Positions 44,501 to 52,970 are shown, numbered from the stretch's first letter. The stretch is DNA of 64,000 nt from Saccharopolyspora erythraea NRRL 2338 (GCF_000062885.1 NC_009142.1:3523584-3587583); one strand, 5' to 3'. Made by a program: numbers and translations. The notes: a model not told the origin generated them from the letters alone.

Positions 44501-45476
44501 GCTGACCCTCGGCGAGCAGAGCTTCGTGGCCGACATGGCCAGCATCGGTTCGGCCCGCTTCTACAACGGCTACGTCGGGTTCGCGCGGACCGCGATCGGG
44601 CGACGCTCGTTCGTGGGCAACGCCGCGTTCGTGCCGTCGGGCACCTCCACCGGTGACGGCTCGCTGCTCGGCGTGCACACCGTGCCGCCCGCGGCCGAGG
44701 TGCCCGCCGAGTCCTCGTGGCTGGGCTCGCCGGCGATCTTCCTGCCGCAGCGGCAGTCCAGCGGAACCTTCTCGGAGCGCACGACTTTCCGGCCGCCACC
44801 GCGGGCCGTGGTCGAGCGTTTGGCGATCGAGTACTTCCGCGTCACGATGCCGGCCTCGGTGCTGGCCGTGGCGGTGTACCTGACCCTGCTCGGGCTCTCC
44901 GAGCTGGCCGGCGCCACCGGCACGCTGGCCACGCTGCTGCTGGCACCGGTGCTGTTCGCGCTGGGCAGCGTGCTGGTGCTGCTGTTCGTCGTCGCGCTCA
45001 AGTGGGTGCTGGTGGGTGCCTACCGGCCGCGGATCGAACCGCTGTGGAGCAGGTTCGTGCGGCGGACCGAACTGGTGACAGGGGTGTACGAGGCCGCGGC
45101 GGTGCCCGCGCTGCTGGGCACGCTGACCGGCACGCCGCTGCTGCCGCCCGCGTTGCGGCTGCTGGGCACCAGGATCGGCAAGTGCGCCTGGATCGGCACG
45201 ACCTACCTCACCGAGTTCGACCTGGTCCACATCGGGCAGAACGCGACGGTGGGCAAGGGCGTGTCGTTGCAGACGCACCTGTTCGAGGACCGGGTGATGA
45301 AGATGTCGCAGGTGCGGGTCGGCGACGGCGCCACGGTCGGGGAGCGCTCGATCGTGCTCTACGACGCCGAGGTCGGCGTCGGCACCGCGCTGGAGTCGCT
45401 GTCGCTGGCGATGAAGGGCGAGCAGCTCACCCCGGGCACCCGGTGGCGGGGCATCCCGGCGCAGGGGGTCCTGTGA
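41529..45476 (+). CDS. Pls-type single-module NRPS (homopoly-amino-acid synthetase-like)
   Basis: 1315 aa. An adenylation domain (about 20-510; core motifs VIYTSGSSGRPKG, NTYGPTEATVT, YRTGDLGR, PSGKVHR) is followed by a carrier domain with the phosphopantetheine Ser558 in DLGGHSLLA. Then, instead of condensation or thioesterase domains, come membrane helices alternating with three left-handed hexapeptide-like domains (each opening LRLLGARVGR, LRMLGARVGRG, LRLLGTRIGK). Size and order match epsilon-poly-L-lysine synthetase (about 1319 aa), in which the C-terminal domains join carrier-bound and free amino acids. Read by hand, the A-domain pocket is D-F-E-Y-L-G-T-V-T-K (D217, F218, E221 first); the Glu fits a basic amino acid. 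It is the first gene of a six-gene operon. Confidence 0.9.
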   Translation: MEPRTLDPGNGQPVRATGPSHGRLHDFFTTTCDRTPGKVALEAGDVRMTYRQLDRRANQLAHHLLTLGLGTGSRVGILLERSAWTYVSLLGVLKAGAAFVPIDAVSPSDRVGYICGDSRLDLVITSGDLAGKVGGACPVLDVDLVGTTLDHTPSTRPELPDTADPPAYVIYTSGSSGRPKGVEVSQSSICNFIDVVPAIYDVRESDRVYQGMSISFDFSIEEIWPTWAVGATLVAGPNDSRRLGEELAEFLDDNGVSVLYCVPTLLATIHRELPKVRSVLVGGEACPAELVERWSTPKRRILNTYGPTEATVTASWCELLPGRRVTIGRALPTYTVVLLDEALHPVPDGDVGEICIGGPGVANGYVGLPEKTADRFVEHPLAPRGGRLYRTGDLGRTTEDGEIEYLGRADAEVKIRGRRVDLGEIDNVLLEHPAVSGAVTALTADGMALASYLTVRGDAGDELIADLHDRARAKLPEYMVPALVDVLDELPTMPSGKVHRARLPAPSGRRFSAGAGEVVPPETDMQKQVAVVWAEVFGLDPRELSVDADFFGDLGGHSLLAANVVSALRERRIGGSPAVRDLYAHPTVRSLADHLDRAPAPAPADAPARRVEAAVHRRRRTVPAGLAQLAFLYVLLLVGVIPVALVYSRYDGVVGISGVLGELALAALTTYVVLRWVLPVPLARALAAGIHPGRYRLWGLTYLRLWALDLVLTLAPLPALSGSPLYAPYLRLLGARVGRRTQIATSAISLPTLLDIGDDASLGYDVQVQPWVVDDGWVVVEPIRVGEDAFVGSSTVLEPGASVGAGAGIAEHSAVGGRQAVPPQQWWAGSPLVEVSRPEPMVQAMAELPTAPGWRAGPLLGAAGGLLLLELTLIAMVLPSIVMVWAPLLLWGTLAGLVAAALVGPVFVVTVCVLVACIRRLVLPRTEIGIHHARSGLGVRKWIGDKLLESSLVATNSLYATLYTVPWLRMLGARVGRGSEVSTAAYFDPALLTLGEQSFVADMASIGSARFYNGYVGFARTAIGRRSFVGNAAFVPSGTSTGDGSLLGVHTVPPAAEVPAESSWLGSPAIFLPQRQSSGTFSERTTFRPPPRAVVERLAIEYFRVTMPASVLAVAVYLTLLGLSELAGATGTLATLLLAPVLFALGSVLVLLFVVALKWVLVGAYRPRIEPLWSRFVRRTELVTGVYEAAAVPALLGTLTGTPLLPPALRLLGTRIGKCAWIGTTYLTEFDLVHIGQNATVGKGVSLQTHLFEDRVMKMSQVRVGDGATVGERSIVLYDAEVGVGTALESLSLAMKGEQLTPGTRWRGIPAQGVL

Positions 45477-46063
45477 TGCGCGCACCGGTCTCGCTCAACC
45501 TGATCGACCTGGACCTGGCACCCGTCCCGGCCGGTCACGCCGCCGCGCACGACGCCGGTGGCCCGGCGCCCGCGCGCCGCTCGCTCGCGGCGCGGGACGC
45601 GTTGCTGGAGGTGCTGTCGGACGTTCTCGGCCATCGCCCGGACGAGGGCGCGGTCCGGCCTGGGACGCCCTGCGACGGGGTGTTCTTCAGCGAGGCCCGA
45701 CGCGACGAGCGGTACCTGGTCGGCACGTCGACGTGGTATCCGCTTGGTGTGGAGTGCAAGTCCGCGGTGCCCGGTCGTCCGCCCCCGCTGGTGGAGCGGC
45801 TGCTGCCCGCCGGGGAGCGGCGGGAGGTCGCCCGGCTGCCCGCCGCGGCGCGTCCGCTGGCGTTCGCGCTGTGCTGGTGCCGGATGGTCGCCGCGGTCAA
45901 GGCCTGCGGCGCGGCGCTCGACGACGCGGCGCACTGCATGGCCGCGACCTCGCAATGGGCCGCCGTCGTCGCCCCGGGGCTGGTGGCGGGCGCCGCCGTG
46001 CTCACCGAGCGGGGGATCGACGTGCGGTGGCGCACCACCGCCTGGGAGAAGGACGCGTCATGA
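45476..46063 (+). CDS. 4'-phosphopantetheinyl-transferase-like protein with altered active site
   Basis: 195 aa; the ATG shares a base with the synthetase stop (TGATG). It can be aligned with Sfp-type transferases: YPLGVECKS stands for the GVDhE metal motif, and WCRMVAAVKACG (W134 to G145) for WxxKEAxxKxxG. The catalytic Lys-Glu pair is Met137-Val138, and the metal Asp is Glu, although Lys142 remains. It may be a pseudoenzyme or a divergent partner of the carrier domain. The assignment rests on the motif frame and the position next to a carrier-domain enzyme. Confidence 0.6.
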   Translation: MRAPVSLNLIDLDLAPVPAGHAAAHDAGGPAPARRSLAARDALLEVLSDVLGHRPDEGAVRPGTPCDGVFFSEARRDERYLVGTSTWYPLGVECKSAVPGRPPPLVERLLPAGERREVARLPAAARPLAFALCWCRMVAAVKACGAALDDAAHCMAATSQWAAVVAPGLVAGAAVLTERGIDVRWRTTAWEKDAS

Positions 46064-46728
46064 GACGACCACTGGCACTGGTGTACCGGGGGCCCGCGGC
46101 CAAACCGGTGGAGTGCTCCGAGGCGGCGGCCGAGTTGCTCAGCAGCTCGCCGCGGCGCTTCGACGTCTGCTACGTCGGTCCGAAGGAGCGGCTGGAGATC
46201 AGCCCGCGGACGTTGGCTTCGGCGACGCTCTACATCCAGCCCGGCGGCGGCGGGCTCAAGCGCGGCTACCGCGCGATGAAGTCCTACAAGAAGGTGATCC
46301 GCGAGTTCGTCGGGGACGGCGGCCGTTACGTGGGGTTCTGCCTGGGGGGCTACCTCGCCGGTGCGTCACCCGGTTTCGCACTGCTGCCGGGGGATACCGA
46401 CCAGTACATCTCGACCTGCGGCGCGACCGTGAGGTCAACTGACGAGACGGTCGTGGAGGTGCTCTGGCGGGGCCGGGCGCGCTACCTGTACTTCCAGGAC
46501 GGTGCGATGTTCCTGCTGCGCCCGGACGCCCGAGGTGTCGACGTGCTGGCCAGGTACCGCAGCGGGGAGATCGCCGCGCTGGCGGCCCCCTTCGGTGCGG
46601 GACGGGTGGCCGTGGCCGGACCGCACCCGGAGGCCACATCCGACTGGTTCGAGGACGCCGGCCTGCACGTTCCGGGCGGGTCGGGCTTCGACCTCGGGCA
46701 CGACCTCATCGAGGCGGTGATGGCTTGA
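46060..46728 (+). CDS. BPL_N / class I glutamine-amidotransferase-like protein
   Basis: 222 aa, ATG 46060 in an ATGA overlap. The fold matches the biotin-protein-ligase N-terminal family: an oxyanion strand YIQPGGGG, the nucleophile elbow YVGFCLGGYLAG with Cys94, and the His189-Glu191 pair in AGPHPEAT. The triad is complete, so a hydrolase or amidase activity is possible. No substrate is known for the family. Its co-translation with a polymer synthetase suggests a step on an amide or amino group of the product (inferred). Confidence 0.78.
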   Translation: MRRPLALVYRGPAAKPVECSEAAAELLSSSPRRFDVCYVGPKERLEISPRTLASATLYIQPGGGGLKRGYRAMKSYKKVIREFVGDGGRYVGFCLGGYLAGASPGFALLPGDTDQYISTCGATVRSTDETVVEVLWRGRARYLYFQDGAMFLLRPDARGVDVLARYRSGEIAALAAPFGAGRVAVAGPHPEATSDWFEDAGLHVPGGSGFDLGHDLIEAVMA

Positions 46729-46729
46729 G

Positions 46730-48214
46730 ATGAGCAGGACCTCCAGGGGGCTGCTGGCCATCGGTTCGGCCTGCTTGCTGGTGACCGCGGTCGCCTGCGC
46801 GCCGGAGGCCACCGACCAGCCGTGGCCGCAGCGGCCGGTGGTCGACCTGGACTACCGGGTCGCCGACGACCTGAGCTCGGTGACCGGTCGGGAGCGGGTG
46901 GTGTTCACCCCGGACATGCGGGTGTGCGAGCTGGTCTTCCGCCTGTGGCCCAACGAGCCGACCGCGGCGCGCACCGGTACCTCGATCGTGGTGACCGGTG
47001 CGTCGGTCGACGGCAGGCCCGTGGCACCGCGGCCGTCGGCGGACGCCGCCGCCGGATCGCAGGGCACGCTGGTCGAGCTGCCGCTGGGCCGCTGCGTGCA
47101 GGCGGATGACGCGGTGACGGCCGTGCTGGACTTCCGGCTGACCCTCGGGCGGGACTCCGGCGAGCGGTGGGGCTACCTGCCATCCCGCGAGATGGCGTGG
47201 TTCGGCAACGGCTTCCCGCTGCTGCCGTGGGTGCGGGGGCAGGGCTGGGCCCGCGACGCCGCCACGGTGATCCCGGGGGAGACGGCCACCAGCGAGGACT
47301 TCGACCTGGCATCGCTGTCGGTGACCGCGCCGTCGCGGCTGACCGTGTTCGGCACCGGGACCCGCAGGGCGGCCGAGTCGGGCCGGGCACCGGGCACCAC
47401 CATCCACCACTTCGCCGCCGACGCGGTGCGCGACGTCCTGGTGACGGTCGGGAACCTCGACGTGCTGGAGCGAACGGTCAGCGGGGTGCAGATCCGGCTC
47501 GCCACGCCGAAGCCCGGCCGCAACGGCGACGGCAACGGGAATGGGAACGGGGACGGAGAGGGAGAGGGAGAGGGAGAAGGCAACGGCAACGGCAAGGGGA
47601 CGAAGGTGTCCCCGCAGCGGTGGATGGAGGAGCTCTCCGACGAGCTGCGCGCCCTGCAGCACCTGCTCGGGCCGCTGCCGTACCGGGACCTGTGGGTGAC
47701 CGTCGTGCCGACGATCGGCGACGGCGTCGAGTTCCCGAGCGCGCTGCTGTTCGGCGACCTGCGGCGCAGGGAGGTGCGCTCGCTGGTCGCCCACGAGCTC
47801 GGCCACCAGTGGTTCTACGCGCTGGTCGGAAACAACCAGGCGCGCGACCCGTGGATCGACGAGTCCTTCACGACGTTCGCGCAGGCGCTGGTGGTCGGCC
47901 AGCAGGACGACTACCGGCTGGAGGATGTTCCGCAGGGCGTCGTCGGGCACCTCGGCGAGCCCATGGAGTACTGGGGGCGGACCGGCGGCTACGACAACTA
48001 CGTGGCCGGGGTGTACCAGCAGGGGGCGGCGGTGCTGCTGGAGGCGCGCAGGCGGGCGGGACCCCATCGGTTCGACAGGGCCCTGCGCGACTACGTGGCC
48101 CGTTCGGCGCACCGCGTGGTCGGGCCCAGGGACGTTTTCGCGGCGTTCCAGGACCTGCCGCAGGTGACCGACCTGCTCAGGCAGTACGGAGTGCGTGAAG
48201 GGGGAAACAGGTGA
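46730..48214 (+). CDS. Lipoprotein M1-family zinc metallopeptidase
   Basis: 494 aa. A signal peptide ends in a lipobox (VTAVAC, Cys23), so it is anchored outside the membrane. After a beta-rich M1 N-domain comes a 26-residue Gly/acidic repeat. The catalytic domain follows, with the substrate-strand GVEFPSALLF, HELGH (His355, His359) and the third ligand Glu 19 residues on in WIDESF. M1 enzymes are aminopeptidases. A membrane-bound Zn aminopeptidase is known to degrade epsilon-poly-lysine in its producer, so trimming or self-protection is a reasonable role here. Confidence 0.88.
   Translation: MSRTSRGLLAIGSACLLVTAVACAPEATDQPWPQRPVVDLDYRVADDLSSVTGRERVVFTPDMRVCELVFRLWPNEPTAARTGTSIVVTGASVDGRPVAPRPSADAAAGSQGTLVELPLGRCVQADDAVTAVLDFRLTLGRDSGERWGYLPSREMAWFGNGFPLLPWVRGQGWARDAATVIPGETATSEDFDLASLSVTAPSRLTVFGTGTRRAAESGRAPGTTIHHFAADAVRDVLVTVGNLDVLERTVSGVQIRLATPKPGRNGDGNGNGNGDGEGEGEGEGNGNGKGTKVSPQRWMEELSDELRALQHLLGPLPYRDLWVTVVPTIGDGVEFPSALLFGDLRRREVRSLVAHELGHQWFYALVGNNQARDPWIDESFTTFAQALVVGQQDDYRLEDVPQGVVGHLGEPMEYWGRTGGYDNYVAGVYQQGAAVLLEARRRAGPHRFDRALRDYVARSAHRVVGPRDVFAAFQDLPQVTDLLRQYGVREGGNR
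47522..47599 (+). repeat. In-frame simple repeat coding for (N/D/E/K)-Gly dipeptides
   Basis: 78 nt of 6-bp units (mainly AACGGC/GACGGC and GAGGGA) encode 26 residues, alternating Gly with Asn, Asp, Glu or Lys, inside the M1 peptidase. The GGAGAG core is nearly perfect and prone to length change. Confidence 0.85.
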
Positions 48215-49002
48215 ACACGAGGCTGCTGGTGTCGGACGCGGAGCACTTCCGGATCGACTACGAGATCAACCCGTACATGACGACGGACAACCAGCCCGAC
48301 ACGGCGCTGGCCGTCGCCGAGCACAAGGCGATCCTGGAGGCGCACCTCAACGCGGGCCGGTTCCTGGAGCACGTGCCGTCGGAGCCGGAGTGCCCGGACA
48401 TGGTCTACGTGGCCAACTCCGCGCTGGTCTGCGGCGGCCGCGCCGTGCTGGGCAGCCTTCCCGCGGCCCGCAGGCCGGAGACCCGCCACCACCGGCGCTG
48501 GTTCGAGCGACTGGGCCTGGAGGTGATCGACGCGCCGTTCGCGTTCAGCGGCCAGGGAGACGCCCTTCCCTGCGGCGGGTTGCTGTTCGCGGGCAGCGGG
48601 TGGCGGACCGATCCCCGCATGCACGGGTTCCTGCGCCGCAGGCTCGGCTACGAGGTCGTGTCCCTGCGGACGGTCAACGACCACTGGTACGACATCGACC
48701 TCGCCGTCGCGGTGCTGGACCAGCGCACCGTCGCCTACTGCCCCCAGGTGCTGGACGAGCCCAGCAGGCGCCGCATCCGCGGGCTGGGCCTGGACCTCAT
48801 CGAGGTGCCGGTCGCCGAAGCCGAGCGCTTCGCGCTGAACCTGGTCAGCGACGGGGCGAGCGTCACGATGGCCTGCGGCGCCCCGGAGTTCGCGGGTGAG
48901 CTGCGGGCCCGCGGGTTCACCGTGTTCGAGCTGGACATCACCGAGCTGGCCAAGGGCGGTGGGGGAGTCCGCTGCACATCGCTCACGCTGGACAACCCGT
49001 GA
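48211..49002 (+). CDS. Dimethylarginine-hydrolase / arginine-dihydrolase-like protein
   Basis: 263 aa, GTG 48211 in a GTGA overlap. It belongs to the guanidino-group-modifying superfamily: YVANSALVCGG (the N-terminal arm), FSGQGDAL (substrate carboxylate site) and the nucleophile Cys255 in GGGGVRCTSLTL. The usual FYHLD, which holds the catalytic His, reads WYDID (Asp161), though a His lies three residues earlier (DHWYDID). Relatives turn arginine derivatives into citrulline or ornithine. In this operon it could supply or process the amino acid that is polymerised (inferred). Confidence 0.75.
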   Translation: MNTRLLVSDAEHFRIDYEINPYMTTDNQPDTALAVAEHKAILEAHLNAGRFLEHVPSEPECPDMVYVANSALVCGGRAVLGSLPAARRPETRHHRRWFERLGLEVIDAPFAFSGQGDALPCGGLLFAGSGWRTDPRMHGFLRRRLGYEVVSLRTVNDHWYDIDLAVAVLDQRTVAYCPQVLDEPSRRRIRGLGLDLIEVPVAEAERFALNLVSDGASVTMACGAPEFAGELRARGFTVFELDITELAKGGGGVRCTSLTLDNP

Positions 49003-49015
49003 CAGGACGGTGGGG

Positions 49016-50242
49016 ATGAACCTGGACGAGACGACCATCTCCGGGCGCAGCCACCCCGCGCAGCCCAAGGCCCGGCGTCTGCGCGGGGTGGATGCCACCC
49101 GCGGGATCGCGCTGGTCGGGATGATGGGCGTGCACGCGCTGTACACCGGCGACCTCGACGAGGGCCCCGCCCTCTGGTACTCGGTCGCCGGTGGACGCGC
49201 CGCGGCGACCTTCGCGGTGCTCGCGGGGTTGGGCATCGCGTTCAGCACCGGCCGCGAGCGGATCCGGCCGGGCGCGCAGGGCTGGTCGATCGCGGCGTCG
49301 CTGACCGTCCGGGCGCTGGCCATCGCCTTCATCGGCCTGGCGCTGGGCTACTCCGACCCCGACATCGCCGACGTGATCCTCACCTACTACGGCGTGCTGT
49401 TCCTGCTCGCGATCCCGCTGGTGTTCCTCAGCACCCGCGCGCTGGCGGTCACCGGCGTGGCCGTCGCGCTGCTGATGCCCGTGGTGAGCATGCCGCTGCG
49501 GGTCCTGCTGCCCGCCCCCCGGCTGGAGAACCCGACCTTCGCGTGGCTGTTCTCCGACCCGCTCGGGCTGCTGGCGGAGATCCTGCTGACCGGCGTCTAC
49601 CCGGTGCTGCCCTGGACGACCTACCTGTGCGCCGGGCTGCTGCTGGGGCGGCTGAGGCTGTCGACGGTGCGCACCGCGTGGCGGCTGCTGGTGGGCGGCA
49701 CGGCACTGGCCGCCGGCGCGTGGCTGGTGTCCTGGTCGCTGCTGCGGCCGCTCGGCGGCCTGGAGAAGATCACCGAAGCAGGGGAGGCCGCGGGCATGCC
49801 CTCCGGCGCCGTCGACTACATCGTCGCGTTCGGACCCACGGGCAACCCGCCCACCTCGTCGTGGTGGTGGCTCGCGCTGTGCTCCCAGCACTCGGCGACG
49901 CCGTCAGACCTGCTGCACACCACCGGCGTCGCGGTCGGGCTGCTGGGTCTGATGCTGCTGCTCGCGCACGTGTCGAACCCGAACTACCGGTTGGCGCTGG
50001 ACGCCTTCATCGAGCCGCTGGCCGCGGCGGGATCGATGACGCTGACCCTCTACAGCGCGCACGTGGTGTTCATGAACTCGCCGCTGGACGTCTTCGACGA
50101 GGAGCTCAGCCTCGCGATCCAGGTCCTGGTCGCGGTGTTCTTCGCGCTGCTGTGGCAGCACCACGTCGGCCGGGGACCGCTGGAGTCCGGCGTCACCTGG
50201 CTGTCCAAGAAGGCCCGCACCGCGGTCGAACACCGCGCGTGA
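49016..50242 (+). CDS. DUF418 / acyltransferase-3-like membrane protein
   Basis: 408 aa, about ten helices. The start RLRGVDATRGIALVGMMGVHA is the DUF418/DUF1624 opening. The C-terminal AAGSMTLTLYSAHVVFM and the last helices match DUF418. Members are poorly understood; some modify extracytoplasmic groups with acyl chains, others are suspected transporters. ATG 49016 is 13 nt after the previous stop; a perfect hairpin closes the operon. Confidence 0.82.
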   Translation: MNLDETTISGRSHPAQPKARRLRGVDATRGIALVGMMGVHALYTGDLDEGPALWYSVAGGRAAATFAVLAGLGIAFSTGRERIRPGAQGWSIAASLTVRALAIAFIGLALGYSDPDIADVILTYYGVLFLLAIPLVFLSTRALAVTGVAVALLMPVVSMPLRVLLPAPRLENPTFAWLFSDPLGLLAEILLTGVYPVLPWTTYLCAGLLLGRLRLSTVRTAWRLLVGGTALAAGAWLVSWSLLRPLGGLEKITEAGEAAGMPSGAVDYIVAFGPTGNPPTSSWWWLALCSQHSATPSDLLHTTGVAVGLLGLMLLLAHVSNPNYRLALDAFIEPLAAAGSMTLTLYSAHVVFMNSPLDVFDEELSLAIQVLVAVFFALLWQHHVGRGPLESGVTWLSKKARTAVEHRA

Positions 50243-50243
50243 T

Positions 50244-50280
50244 CCGGTCCGCCCGCCGCGGGCTGCGGCGGGCGGACCGG
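50244..50280. terminator. Bidirectional terminator closing the polymer operon
   Basis: A perfect 16-bp stem CCGGTCCGCCCGCCGC / GCGGCGGGCGGACCGG with a 5-nt loop lies between the convergent DUF418 and adenosine deaminase genes. Confidence 0.9.
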
Positions 50281-50290
50281 GCGCGCCGGG

Positions 50291-51424
50291 TCAGGCCAGC
50301 GCCACCGCGTGCGAGGCGACCGTGCCGAACAGCGACTCCGAGCGCAGCGCGGCGTAGCCGGGCTTGATGACCTCGTTGATCAGCGCGAGCCGCTGGTCGA
50401 ACGGCAGGAACGCCGACTTCATCGCGTTCACCGTGAACCACTGGAGGTCGTCGAGGGTGTAGTCGAAGCACTCCACCAGCTCGCCGAACTCCCGGGACAT
50501 CGAGGTCTGGCTCATCAGCCGGTTGTCGGTGTTGACCGTGACCCGGAAGTTCAGCCTGCGCAGCAGCGCGATCGGGTGCTCGGCCACCGACGGCACGGTG
50601 CCGGTGTGCACGTTGGACCGCGGGCACATCTCCAGCGGGATCCGGCGGTCGCGGACGAACGAGGCGAGCCTGCCGAGCCGGGCCGTGCCGTCCTCGGCCA
50701 CGGTGATGTCGTCGACGATGCGCACGCCGTGGCCGAGCCGAGCGGCGCCGCACCACTGGATCGCCTCCCAGATCGAGGGCAGCCCGAAGCCCTCGCCGGC
50801 GTGGATGGTGAAGTGGCAGTTCTCCCGCCGCAGGTACTCGAAGGCGTCCAGCGAACGGGTGGGAGGAAAGCCGGCCTCCGGCCCGGCGATGTCGAAGCCG
50901 ACCACGCCCGAGTCGCGGTACTTCACGGCGAGCTCGGCGATCTCCCTGGCCCGCGGCTCCTGGCGCATCGCGCACAGCAGGACGCCGATGCGGATGCGCC
51001 TGCCTGCGGCGGCCGCCCTGGCCGCGCCCTGGCGGAAGCCGTCCAGGATCGACTCGACGACCTCGTCGAGGCCCATGCCGCGCTGCGTGCTGAGCTCGGG
51101 CGCGTAGCGGACCTCGGCGTAGACCACGCCGTCGGCGGCCAGGTCCTCGGCGCACTCGGCGGCGACCCGGCTGATCGCGCCGGGGGTCTGCATGACCCCG
51201 ACGGTGTGCACGAAGCGCTCCAGGTACTCCTCCAGGGACCCGGCCGTGGTCGCCCCGGCGAACCACCGGTCCAGACCGTCGACGTCGGTGGTCGGCAGCG
51301 CGTCGTAGCCGGTCTCCTCGGCGAGCTCGGCGACGGTGCTCGGCCGGACACCGCCGTCGAGGTGGTCGTGCAGCAGCACCTTCGGGCTGCGGCGGATCTG
51401 GTCTTCGGTCGGCACGATGTGCAC
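50291..51424 (-). CDS. add: Adenosine deaminase
   Basis: 377 aa from GTG 51424 (AGGAGGT 7 nt upstream). The zinc and catalytic residues are visible: [21 protein letters not shown] (catalytic Glu), RLGHGV and [11 protein letters not shown]. It converts adenosine to inosine plus ammonia. It is downstream of an MFS gene by 32 nt. With the divergent nucleoside hydrolase and ribokinase it completes a route from adenosine to inosine, then hypoxanthine and ribose 5-phosphate. Confidence 0.95.
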   Translation of the reverse strand: MHIVPTEDQIRRSPKVLLHDHLDGGVRPSTVAELAEETGYDALPTTDVDGLDRWFAGATTAGSLEEYLERFVHTVGVMQTPGAISRVAAECAEDLAADGVVYAEVRYAPELSTQRGMGLDEVVESILDGFRQGAARAAAAGRRIRIGVLLCAMRQEPRAREIAELAVKYRDSGVVGFDIAGPEAGFPPTRSLDAFEYLRRENCHFTIHAGEGFGLPSIWEAIQWCGAARLGHGVRIVDDITVAEDGTARLGRLASFVRDRRIPLEMCPRSNVHTGTVPSVAEHPIALLRRLNFRVTVNTDNRLMSQTSMSREFGELVECFDYTLDDLQWFTVNAMKSAFLPFDQRLALINEVIKPGYAALRSESLFGTVASHAVALA

Positions 51425-51456
51425 GACTGCTACCTCCTGATCGTTCTCGGTGGGGT

Positions 51457-52860
51457 TCAGTTCTCGGTTGCGGGGCGGATGAGCAGCGCGGTCAGCAGGG
51501 CCAGCGCCACGAAGACCGCCGACGACCACAGGGCCGCCTGGAAGGCGCCCGCGGTCGGCGGTCCGCCCGCGGTGGCGGCGGTGACGACGCTGGAGGAGAC
51601 CGCGATGCCCAGCGACGCGCCGACGCCGAAGCACGCGCCGTTGAGCCCGGGCAGCGAACCGGGCTTGTCCGCCGGGGCGGAGGCCACGGCCAGCCCGTTG
51701 AGCGCGGTCAGGCTGTAGCCGGTGTAGGTGATGCCCAGGGCGGCCAGGGCCGCGCACGCCACCCAGGGCGACTGCGGGAGCAGCACCAGCGGGACGAAGG
51801 CGGCGGCGGTGCCCACCGCGCCGATCAGCACCGAGCGGCGCCAGCCCAGACGGGGCGCGAACTGGCCGGCCAGCGGGGCGGCCAGCAGGCCAAGCGCCGA
51901 GGCCGGGGTGAGGAACAGCAGCGCCGAGGTGGTGGCCGACATCCCGTAGCCCGCGCCGGGGGTCTGGGTCAGCAGCGGGATGGTGAAGTTGAGCATCCCG
52001 AACACGCCGGCCAGGGTGAACACCGTGGTCAGCAGCAGCGGCCACACCTGGCGCGAGGCGAGGACCGAGACGTCGATGATGCCGTCGCGCGTGCGCTTCT
52101 GGACGACGGCGAACAGCACGAGCGAGGCCAGCCCGGCGAGCAGCAGCACGAGCGTGGCGGGGGAAGTCCATCCCCAGGAACCGCCCTCGTTCAGCGCGAG
52201 CAGCACACCGGTCAGCCCGATGCCCAGCAGCGCGGCGCCCCGCCAGTCCATCCGCCCGGAAGCCGGCACGCGGGACTCCGGGACGGCGAAGTGCACCGCG
52301 GCGGTGGCCACCGCGGTGAGCACCAGGGTGATCAGGAAGATCCCGCGGAAGCCGACGCTGTCGGCGACGGTGCCGCCGATGACCGCGTCCACCCCGGCGA
52401 TGCCGCCGTTGACGGCGGTGATGACGCCCAGGGCGCGGCCGAACCGCTGCGGCGACAGCGACTCGTGCAGGATCAGGTAGGCCAGCGTGAACGCGGCGGA
52501 GGAGATGCCCTGCAGCATCCGGCCGACCACGAAGACCTCGATGTTCGGGGCCAGTACGCAGACCACCTCGCCGACGATCAGGATCGCCAGCGTGACCAGC
52601 AGCATCCGGCGGCGGCCGAGGTGGTCGCTCAGCCGCGCGATCGTCACCTGGCCGATCGCGGCGAACAGGAAGAACAGCGTCTGGGACAGCCCGGCCGGGC
52701 CGCTGGTGGTGTGCAGGCGCTCGATCACGTCCGGCAGCGCGGGCGTGAGCATGGTGGCGTTGATCTGGAAGCCGGCCACCGCGAGCACCAGCGCGGCGAG
52801 CAGGCCGGCCTGGCGCGTCGGTGGCGCGGCCGGGGCCGACTGGTTGCGGATCGTGGTCAT
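51457..52860 (-). CDS. MFS transporter, probable nucleoside or drug permease
   Basis: 467 aa with 12 to 14 helices. The DHA-type loop [14 protein letters not shown] and [14 protein letters not shown] are recognisable. ATG 52860 follows GGAGG by 5 nt. Its family usually exports drugs, but it heads the operon with adenosine deaminase and shares a promoter region with nucleoside-catabolic genes, so nucleoside transport is plausible. Confidence 0.85.
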   Translation of the reverse strand: MTTIRNQSAPAAPPTRQAGLLAALVLAVAGFQINATMLTPALPDVIERLHTTSGPAGLSQTLFFLFAAIGQVTIARLSDHLGRRRMLLVTLAILIVGEVVCVLAPNIEVFVVGRMLQGISSAAFTLAYLILHESLSPQRFGRALGVITAVNGGIAGVDAVIGGTVADSVGFRGIFLITLVLTAVATAAVHFAVPESRVPASGRMDWRGAALLGIGLTGVLLALNEGGSWGWTSPATLVLLLAGLASLVLFAVVQKRTRDGIIDVSVLASRQVWPLLLTTVFTLAGVFGMLNFTIPLLTQTPGAGYGMSATTSALLFLTPASALGLLAAPLAGQFAPRLGWRRSVLIGAVGTAAAFVPLVLLPQSPWVACAALAALGITYTGYSLTALNGLAVASAPADKPGSLPGLNGACFGVGASLGIAVSSSVVTAATAGGPPTAGAFQAALWSSAVFVALALLTALLIRPATEN

Positions 52861-52961
52861 GAGAGCCTCCGCCTCGGGAGAGGACATGGGGAAGGTCGAC
52901 CGCGTTCGGGTGGGCGAACGGCGTGGAGGAGTCGCGTTTCTGGGTCGAACCCGACTGCTCT

Positions 52962-52970
52962 TGTCAGACA
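52962..52970. promoter_or_regulatory. GntR operator TGTCAGACA (left)
   Basis: A perfect odd palindrome, 102 bp from the MFS start. It is the exact reverse complement of the right copy, TGTCTGACA, so both have the form TGTCnGACA. Confidence 0.65.
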
